From the NCBI GenBank assembly GCA_016178435.1, contig JACOTK010000228.1:1-5707 (forward strand): DNA of 5,707 nucleotides. The letters are read 5' to 3'. A model generated the notes under the pieces. That model ran no database searches. It was not told the origin of the DNA and saw nothing but the letters and a program-made list of their open reading frames with translations. Below, in pieces: positions 1-4,289 of the stretch (position 1 is its first letter; every line of letters begins with the position of its first letter). Source of the stretch: Actinomycetota bacterium. GTDB lineage: Bacteria; Actinomycetota; Acidimicrobiia; Acidimicrobiales; CADCSY01. The position numbers were made by a program, and so were the translations under genes.

Positions 1-132
1 CGGCGATCCCACCACCAAGCCCTCCGAGCCTTGGGCAACCGCCTCGTCGGCATCCTCCACGGCTGCCTGCGCCACCACACGGTCTACGACGAACACACAG
101 CCTGGGGCCACCGAGCCGAACTCGCCGCTTGA
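1..132 (+). CDS. IS110-family transposase, C-terminal end (5' part outside window)
   Basis: The frame is open from the first base and ends at TGA 130-132, giving 43 residues. They include HHQALRALGNRLVGILHGCL and then TVYDEHTAWGHR. This pattern of a short basic lead, an A-L-R-x-L-x-N-R-L helix and a final YDE/AW segment is what I recognise as the extreme C-terminus of IS110-type transposases, after the Transposase_20 domain. These enzymes are DEDD-type recombinases that move the element, guided in studied members by an element-encoded bridge RNA. The DEDD and serine-bearing domains lie outside the window, so I cannot tell whether the gene is intact. It is convergent with rpmA, with only 21 bp between the two stop codons. 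The identification rests on a short tail from memory; another transposase family is possible but less likely. Confidence 0.72.
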   Translation, partial: RRSHHQALRALGNRLVGILHGCLRHHTVYDEHTAWGHRAELAA

Positions 133-153
133 CACCTACGGGCCGTGGGATAT
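1..153 (+). mobile_element. Right end of a probable IS110-type insertion sequence
   Basis: The transposase tail implies that an insertion element covers the left edge. Its exact right boundary cannot be fixed: IS110 elements usually lack clear terminal inverted repeats and produce little or no target duplication, and I see neither here. Because rpmA ends at 154, the non-coding right end can be at most about 21 bp (133-153) unless the element reaches into the last rpmA codons. A short non-coding right end with the bridge RNA encoded at the left end fits the IS110 group better than the IS1111 group, in which the long non-coding end follows the transposase. That group assignment is inference. 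Confidence 0.5.
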
Positions 154-405
154 CTAGCCGGGCAGAACGTCGACCAGCTTGCGCCCCTTGCGCGAGCCGA
201 ACTTGACCTTGCCGGGTGCGAGCGCGAACAGCGTGTCGTCGCCGCCACGACCCACGTTCTCACCGGGGTGGATATGAGTACCCCGCTGACGAACGATGAT
301 GGCGCCGGTGCCGACGGCGTGGCCGTCGAAGACCTTGACGCCCAGACGCTGGGCGTTCGAATCACGGCCGTTGCGCGTTGAACCGCCACCTTTGGTCTTT
401 GACAT
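154..405 (-). CDS. rpmA: 50S ribosomal protein L27
   Basis: This 83-residue protein of the large ribosomal subunit has the L27 hallmarks: an N-terminal GGGSTRNGRDS block (about residues 6-16), then QRLGVK, a VRQRGT stretch, HPGENVGRGGDDTLFAL and a basic FGSRKGRK near the end. In the family, the flexible N-terminus reaches the peptidyl-transferase centre and helps position tRNA. There is no N-terminal pre-extension of the kind cleaved in Firmicutes; the protein begins directly with MSKTKGGG. The ATG at 405-403 is preceded by a strong Shine-Dalgarno (AAGGGAG, 413-419, 7-nt spacer) that lies inside the last codons of rplU, so the two genes are probably co-translated. The stop is TAG at 156-154. 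The C-terminus after GRK is only LVDVLPG, a few residues shorter than I recall for other actinobacterial L27 proteins, and it abuts the insertion element. Confidence 0.97.
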   Translation of the reverse strand: MSKTKGGGSTRNGRDSNAQRLGVKVFDGHAVGTGAIIVRQRGTHIHPGENVGRGGDDTLFALAPGKVKFGSRKGRKLVDVLPG

Positions 406-408
406 GGC

Positions 409-717
409 TCAGCTCCCTTGGGAAATCGAGGTGATCTCGATGGTGGCGTAGTGCTGGCGATGGCCCCATCGACGACGGTTGTTCGACTTGTTCTTGTAGG
501 TGAAGCCACGGATCTTGGGGCCCTTGGCATCGCCCACGACACGAGCAGCCACCTTGGCGCCCTGCAACTCGGCGGGGGTGGACAGAACCGTCTCACCGTC
601 GACCAACAACAGGGGCTCGAAGCTCACCTCGCCATCGGTGCCCAAACGCTCCACATCGAGCTGTTGACCCTCGTTGACGCGATATTGCTTTCCACCGGTT
701 CGAATGACTGCATACAT
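409..717 (-). CDS. rplU: 50S ribosomal protein L21
   Basis: At 102 residues this is the normal length for L21, a large-subunit protein that binds 23S rRNA near L20. It starts with the classic MYAVIRTGGKQYRV motif. Near the C-terminus it carries the family signature: FTYKNKSNNRRRWGHRQHY (residues 72-90, GHRQ at 85-88), followed by ATIEI. The N-S-N-N-R-R-R variant of the basic loop matches actinobacterial forms as I remember them. Stop TGA is at 411-409, leaving 3 bp to rpmA. The ATG at 717-715 has no good Shine-Dalgarno; a TAGGGT box at 732-727 suggests an almost leaderless transcript. The gene is divergent from the dehydrogenase gene (62 bp apart). The family's usual upstream neighbour, the RNase E/G gene, is displaced by that insertion. 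Confidence 0.97.
   Translation of the reverse strand: MYAVIRTGGKQYRVNEGQQLDVERLGTDGEVSFEPLLLVDGETVLSTPAELQGAKVAARVVGDAKGPKIRGFTYKNKSNNRRRWGHRQHYATIEITSISQGS
413..419 (-). promoter_or_regulatory. Ribosome binding site of rpmA inside the rplU 3' end
   Basis: On the minus strand AAGGGAG lies 7 nt before the rpmA ATG. It is formed by the last rplU codons (Gln-Gly-Ser). It is the clearest Shine-Dalgarno in the window and contrasts with rplU and the dehydrogenase gene, which show none. Confidence 0.75.
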
Positions 718-726
718 AGGGGAACT

Positions 727-755
727 ACCCTACCGGACTCCTGGTCATTCGGGAA
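727..755 (-). promoter_or_regulatory. Putative rplU-rpmA promoter
   Basis: On the minus strand a TAGGGT hexamer (732-727) fits the actinobacterial TANNNT -10 pattern. It lies 17 bp downstream of a poor -35 candidate, TTCCCG (755-750). The expected start point near 720-721 would leave a leader of about 3-4 nt before the rplU ATG. That agrees with the absence of a Shine-Dalgarno. The -35 match is weak, so the call rests mainly on the -10 and its spacing to the start codon. Confidence 0.42.
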
Positions 756-767
756 GTCCCCGCCCGG

Positions 768-780
768 TACCCTGAGTCGA
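768..780 (+). promoter_or_regulatory. Putative leaderless promoter of the SDR gene
   Basis: TACCCT at 768-773 matches TANNNT and its last T lies 7 nt before the A of the ATG at 780. That is the geometry of an actinobacterial leaderless transcript starting at the start codon itself. No Shine-Dalgarno is present upstream. No convincing -35 is seen at 744-750. A small imperfect dyad (CGGG 750-753 / CCCG 759-762) lies between this box and the opposing rplU promoter and could be an operator, but it is short enough to be chance. Confidence 0.4.
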
Positions 781-1547
781 TGCATGACCAGGTGGCCCCC
801 GACCGTTCGACGACCATCCTCGCCGGGCGGGTCGTCGTCATCACCGGGGCAAGCCGTGGACTGGGGGCCGGGATGGCCCGCACGTTCGGCGAACACGGCC
901 TGAAACTGGGGCTCTGCGCTCGCCACGAACCCGTGCCGAGCATTCCCACGACGGTCGATGTGGTGACCGCCGCCGTGGATGTCGGCGACGCGGTGGCGAT
1001 GCAGGGCTTTGCGTCACGGGTGGCGGAGAGGCTCGGCCCGATCGACCTGTGGATCAACAACGCCGGCGTGCTCGGTCCGATCGGCCCGCTGCGAGACCTG
1101 GACCCCATCGAGGTGGCCTCCAACCTCCGGATCAATCTGCTCGGCGTGGTGCACGGGTCGCAGGTGTTCATCAGGCATCGCCACGAGGTCGGCCCAGGTG
1201 GCGTCCTCGTCAACATCTCATCGGGCGCCGCCTCGCACGGCTATGCCGGTTGGTCGGCCTATGCGGCGGCCAAGGCAGGGGTCGAACGCCTCACCGAGGT
1301 GATACGGCTGGAGGAGGATGCCTCGGGGCTGCGGGCCTACGCGGTCTCGCCGGGTGTCATCGACACGGACATGCAGGCCCAGGTCAGGGCAAGCACGCCC
1401 GAGCAGTTCCCCGAGGTCGAACGCTTTCAACGACTTCATCGAGAGGGCCGATTGCGTCCGCCGGCTCACGTCGCCGAGTTTCTCCTCCGGCTGGCCTTCG
1501 ACCCGACCCACGCGGACGACCGGGTCGCGCTGCGGGTACCCGACTGA
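780..1547 (+). CDS. Short-chain dehydrogenase/reductase, sepiapterin/benzil reductase-like
   Basis: This 255-residue protein is a classical SDR with a Rossmann fold. It has the nucleotide-binding motif TGASRGLG (residues 22-29), NNAG (93-96), the structural Asn in LRINLLG (N119), catalytic Ser148, Tyr161 and Lys165 in S-A-Y-A-A-A-K, and SPGVIDTDMQ (190-199). The PGVxDTDMQ form and overall length recall the sepiapterin reductase/benzil reductase branch, which reduces carbonyls with NADPH. Arg26 in the glycine motif and Arg48 are compatible with NADPH, but substrate and cofactor are inferences. The protein is probably soluble, with no signal peptide or membrane segment. The ATG at 780 gives a 17-residue lead before the first strand; a GTG at 792 is an alternative. 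The gene lies alone on the plus strand inside an otherwise minus-strand cluster, so its neighbours say little about its substrate. Confidence 0.9.
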   Translation: MHDQVAPDRSTTILAGRVVVITGASRGLGAGMARTFGEHGLKLGLCARHEPVPSIPTTVDVVTAAVDVGDAVAMQGFASRVAERLGPIDLWINNAGVLGPIGPLRDLDPIEVASNLRINLLGVVHGSQVFIRHRHEVGPGGVLVNISSGAASHGYAGWSAYAAAKAGVERLTEVIRLEEDASGLRAYAVSPGVIDTDMQAQVRASTPEQFPEVERFQRLHREGRLRPPAHVAEFLLRLAFDPTHADDRVALRVPD

Positions 1548-1548
1548 T

Positions 1549-1570
1549 CGGTCAACCCGACGACTGACCG
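1549..1570. terminator. Weak hairpin between convergent genes, possible terminator
   Basis: CGGTCA (1549-1554) and TGACCG (1565-1570) form a 6-bp inverted repeat with a 10-nt loop directly after the SDR stop codon. TGACCGG (1565-1571) can alternatively pair with CCGGTCA (1624-1630), which would enclose the tandem repeats and include the RNase stop codon. There is no T-tract on either strand, so this is not a standard intrinsic terminator. It may only be a structured spacer between two convergent transcripts. Confidence 0.22.
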
Positions 1571-1575
1571 GAGGG

Positions 1576-1617
1576 ACCCGATCCGGCGCACCCGACCCGG
1601 CGGACCCGACCCGGCGG
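1576..1617. repeat. Three tandem 14-bp GC-rich repeats
   Basis: The units lie head to tail at 1576-1589, 1590-1603 and 1604-1617. The second and third are identical (ACCCGACCCGGCGG) and the first differs at two positions (ACCCGATCCGGCGC). They fill most of the 80-bp spacer between the converging SDR and RNase genes. The unit length is not a multiple of three and both flanking stop codons lie outside, so this is non-coding. Slipped-strand expansion is a likely origin. Confidence 0.85.
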
Positions 1618-1627
1618 CCGGGACCGG

Positions 1628-3529
1628 TCATTCCAGCAGCGACTGGTCGAAAACCAGACCGCGACCATCGCACGCCACGCACGGCCCCGACATCGACTCG
1701 ATCAGTCCCTCACCGATGCGCTTTCGAGTCATCTCGACGAGACCCAGCTCCGAGATGTCGAACACCTGGGTTCGGGTCTTGTCCCGGGCCAGCGCGTCGC
1801 GGAAGGTTCGGATGACCTCGTCCCGGTTGCGCGCAATCTCCATGTCGATGAAGTCGATCACGATGATGCCACCGATGTCCCGCAGGCGGAGTTGACGGGC
1901 AACCTCCTCGGCGGCTTCCAGATTGTTCCGGAAGACCGTCTCCTCGAGGTTCGACTTCCCCACGTTCTTGCCGGTGTTGACGTCGATCACCGTCAGCGCC
2001 TCGGTGCGCTCGATGATGAGCGAGCCTCCGGAGGGCAGCCACACCTTGCGATCGAGCGCCTTGAGCAACTGCTCGTGGACATGATGCAGCTCGAACAACG
2101 GCAAGGGCTCGCTGGTGCGGTCGTAGAGCTCGACGCGATCGGCCAGCTCGGGACTGATGCCTGCCACATAGCCGTGGACCTCCTCGAACAACACCGGGTC
2201 GTCGATGATCACCCCTCGGTACGTCGCGTTGAACTCCTCCCGGATGACCCGAACCGCCATCCCCGGCTCCTGGTACAACAGGGTCGGAGCGGCCGATGCC
2301 TTGGACAACGCCTCGATCTGGTCCCACTGGCCCAGGAGACGGATCACGTCGCGTTCCAACTCCTCACGGGTCGCCCCCTCCGCGGCGGTGCGGACGATGA
2401 GGCCGTGATTGGCCGGCTTGACCTTGTCGAGGATGCCCCGCAGTCGCTTGCGCTCGTCGTCGGCCAGCCGCTTGGAGATGCCGTAGGTGCTCGAGTTGGG
2501 GATGAGCACGACGAAGCGGCCCGGAAGCGAGACCTCCTGGGTGAGACGAGCGCCCTTCGCCCCGATCGGATTCTTGGTGACCTGACAGACGATCGCCTGG
2601 CGGGCCTTCAGGATGCTCTCGATGCGAGCCGGGCCGGCGCCTTCCACGATGTCCTCTGCGTCGTACTGCACGTCACCGCGGTAGAGCACCGCGTTTTTGG
2701 GCGTGCCGATGTCGATGAATGCCGCCTCCATACCCGGCAGGACGTTCTGCACCCGGCCGAGATAGATGTTGCCGTGGATCTGCGAGTCGTCGTCGGACAC
2801 CCTGGAGACGTAGTGCTCGAGGAGCGAGCGACCTTCGAGCACCGCTATCTGGGTGACCCCGTCACGCACCTGGGCACACATGAGATAGCGCCCGACCGGA
2901 CGGCCCTTGCGTTCCCGACCACGGCGGCGCGTCAGTTCCTGCTCGTCGAGGTCAAGGTCCAGTGGTCCGTCGATCGCCGCCGAGACGGGTTTCCGGTCGG
3001 CGGTCTCGGCCGCTTTGCCCGAGCCCCGCCCTCCCCGGCGCCGACGCCGTTCCGCGCTCGGGGAGCCCGACGAGCCCGACGACCTCGCGCCGGTGGAGCC
3101 GTCCTTCGTCGGTGCGGAGTCGGGTCCGGATGCCGGACCGGTGTTCTTCGGTGGTCGCGACCGTGAGGTCGACTTCGGCGCAGCGTTGGCCGCGCTCGGC
3201 GGAAGGGGCGGGGCGGGCATCGAGTCGCCGATCTGGGGCTTGCGCACCAGGGCCCGGTCGGCGGCGGCGGCCGAGGGCCGATTCTCACTCAGGCGTTCCG
3301 GCAACTCCTCGGGGCGGCGATTGGCCTCCTTCGCCACCGGCTCCCCCGAAGCCGAGGACGAGACCTCACCGACGGGGCCCTGAGAGCCCGATCTGCTGCG
3401 ATTGCCCCCTCGCGAGCCTCGGCGCCGGGGTTTCTTGGGCCCTTCAGGCGCATCGGATGGCTCGGTCCGGGATTCACTGCTCGTTGTGGCCGGAGCCACG
3501 GTTGGGACCTGGGGTACAGGTTCGGACAT
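1628..3529 (-). CDS. rng: Ribonuclease E/G family endoribonuclease
   Basis: This 633-residue endonuclease should cut single-stranded A/U-rich RNA in rRNA maturation and mRNA turnover. Residues 1 to about 210 are low-complexity, rich in Ser/Pro/Arg, with basic patches (KKPRRRGSRGG near 32-42, RRRRRGGRG 161-169), probably disordered and RNA-binding. An S1-type region (about 245-330, GNIYLGRVQNVLPGMEAAF) precedes the DNase I-like catalytic part. Magnesium ligands appear as D516 in VIDVNTGKN and D559 in VIDFIDM, equivalent to E. coli RNase E D303 and D346. A Zn-link CVAC (C617, C620) follows, and the protein ends 13 residues later. The frame is open to an ATG at 3847, but that would overlap the upstream gene by about 300 bp with unrelated sequence. 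The ATG at 3529 has AGAAGGGA upstream and follows the DUF2344 stop by 19 bp. The rne/rng label is loose in actinobacteria. Confidence 0.95.
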   Translation of the reverse strand: MSEPVPQVPTVAPATTSSESRTEPSDAPEGPKKPRRRGSRGGNRSRSGSQGPVGEVSSSASGEPVAKEANRRPEELPERLSENRPSAAAADRALVRKPQIGDSMPAPPLPPSAANAAPKSTSRSRPPKNTGPASGPDSAPTKDGSTGARSSGSSGSPSAERRRRRGGRGSGKAAETADRKPVSAAIDGPLDLDLDEQELTRRRGRERKGRPVGRYLMCAQVRDGVTQIAVLEGRSLLEHYVSRVSDDDSQIHGNIYLGRVQNVLPGMEAAFIDIGTPKNAVLYRGDVQYDAEDIVEGAGPARIESILKARQAIVCQVTKNPIGAKGARLTQEVSLPGRFVVLIPNSSTYGISKRLADDERKRLRGILDKVKPANHGLIVRTAAEGATREELERDVIRLLGQWDQIEALSKASAAPTLLYQEPGMAVRVIREEFNATYRGVIIDDPVLFEEVHGYVAGISPELADRVELYDRTSEPLPLFELHHVHEQLLKALDRKVWLPSGGSLIIERTEALTVIDVNTGKNVGKSNLEETVFRNNLEAAEEVARQLRLRDIGGIIVIDFIDMEIARNRDEVIRTFRDALARDKTRTQVFDISELGLVEMTRKRIGEGLIESMSGPCVACDGRGLVFDQSLLE

Positions 3530-3538
3530 GGGGAATGT

Positions 3539-3546
3539 TCCCTTCT
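3539..3546 (-). promoter_or_regulatory. Ribosome binding site that sets the RNase E/G start
   Basis: On the minus strand AGAAGGGA lies about 10 nt before the ATG at 3529-3527 and directly after the stop codon of the DUF2344 gene. It supports the 633-residue form over the 739-residue form that the open frame would also allow. Confidence 0.6.
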
Positions 3547-3548
3547 CA

Positions 3549-4289
3549 TCACACACGCACCAGGGCGTGCGGGGGCGACGTCGCATCGGGCGATGCCACT
3601 CCGACGAGCGGCTCGACTCGAGCGCCGTCGCTCCAGATCCATTGTGCCAATCGCCAAACCCGGCCCTCTTCGACGCCGTCGGGAAACACGCCGCCGAGCA
3701 ACTCGGCGGGTCGTGCGCTGCGAGGGTGGACGCCGAGCTCAGCCTCGAGCTCGGTGCCTGTGGCCGTGGGGCCGACAACCGAGAGGGAGCGAATGGCAGG
3801 ACGGAGGTCATCGGTGACCTCTCGCCCCTTACGTGTACGGGTAACAAGCAGCTCGTCCTTGGCCAACGCGGCCGTCACCAGCTGCTCCGTGATCGCGACA
3901 TCGAAACCCACGGCCTCGATGCGCCACAGACATGACGTCACCGACTCCTGCAGAGAAGGCGTGCCGGGCGCGATCTCGGCCGCCGTCACGACCTCGATGC
4001 CCACAGGGAGCAACGGGGTGAGCAGGGTGGCCAACGCGTCGACGTCAACGGGTACGACGTCGAGCGCCACCGATTGGTCGGCGAGCTCGACGTCGAGATA
4101 CTCGGCCATGGACTCATGACCTGTTGACAATGCCAGGCCGAAAGACAGCTTCGGCCTGGGGGAGAACCCCGCGGAATACGCCACGGGCAGATCGGCCCGT
4201 CGCAACGCACGTTCCCACATGCGAGCAACGTCACGATGACTGGTGAACCGGACCTTGCCGGTCTTGGTGAAACGCAGACGAACCTTCAT
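3549..4289 (-). CDS. Radical SAM-associated protein, DUF2344/TIGR03936 family
   Basis: The 246-residue protein begins MKVRLRFTKTGKVRFTSHRD, then has a helix ending RRADLPVAYSAGFSPRPKLSFG (residues 31-51, with GFSPRPK at 41-47) and ESMAEYLDVEL (59-69). These are the hallmarks of the TIGR03936 'radical SAM-linked' family. Members are encoded next to, or fused to the C-terminus of, the radical SAM protein that also lies upstream here. No enzyme activity is established for the family to my knowledge; the basic, aromatic N-terminus would suit nucleic-acid or protein contact, which is inference. There is no signal peptide or membrane segment. Its ATG overlaps the stop of the radical SAM gene in an ATGA, which implies translational coupling and probably a fixed stoichiometry. 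The C-terminal third (after about 165) is less familiar to me. Stop TGA is at 3551-3549. Confidence 0.93.
   Translation of the reverse strand: MKVRLRFTKTGKVRFTSHRDVARMWERALRRADLPVAYSAGFSPRPKLSFGLALSTGHESMAEYLDVELADQSVALDVVPVDVDALATLLTPLLPVGIEVVTAAEIAPGTPSLQESVTSCLWRIEAVGFDVAITEQLVTAALAKDELLVTRTRKGREVTDDLRPAIRSLSVVGPTATGTELEAELGVHPRSARPAELLGGVFPDGVEEGRVWRLAQWIWSDGARVEPLVGVASPDATSPPHALVRV

Noticed and set aside
145..381. A plus-strand small frame opposite rpmA.
   Set aside because: It is the complement of a highly conserved ribosomal protein gene and shows no independent coding signal.
718..779. A possible structured leader (L21-type autoregulatory element) before rplU.
   Set aside because: The gap is only 62 bp and holds the probable promoter; the predicted leader is a few nucleotides, too short for such an RNA.
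1218..1682. A 154-codon minus-strand frame opposite the SDR gene, running over the tandem repeats.
   Set aside because: It is antisense to the conserved SDR catalytic region and its composition is typical of a shadow frame; no supporting motif or ribosome binding site was seen.
1892..3166. A 424-codon open frame on the plus strand opposite the RNase gene.
   Set aside because: It is antisense to the recognisable catalytic and S1 parts of RNase E/G, has no family features, and is the usual by-product of high-G+C codon bias.
3530..3847. A 106-residue N-terminal extension of RNase E/G from an ATG at 3847.
   Set aside because: It lies almost wholly within the DUF2344 coding region in another frame, has no RNase-like sequence, and a ribosome binding site precedes the ATG at 3529.
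2962..4119. A 385-codon plus-strand frame spanning the RNase N-terminus and the DUF2344 gene.
   Set aside because: The product is an Arg/Ser/Pro-rich shadow crossing two well-supported genes on the other strand.
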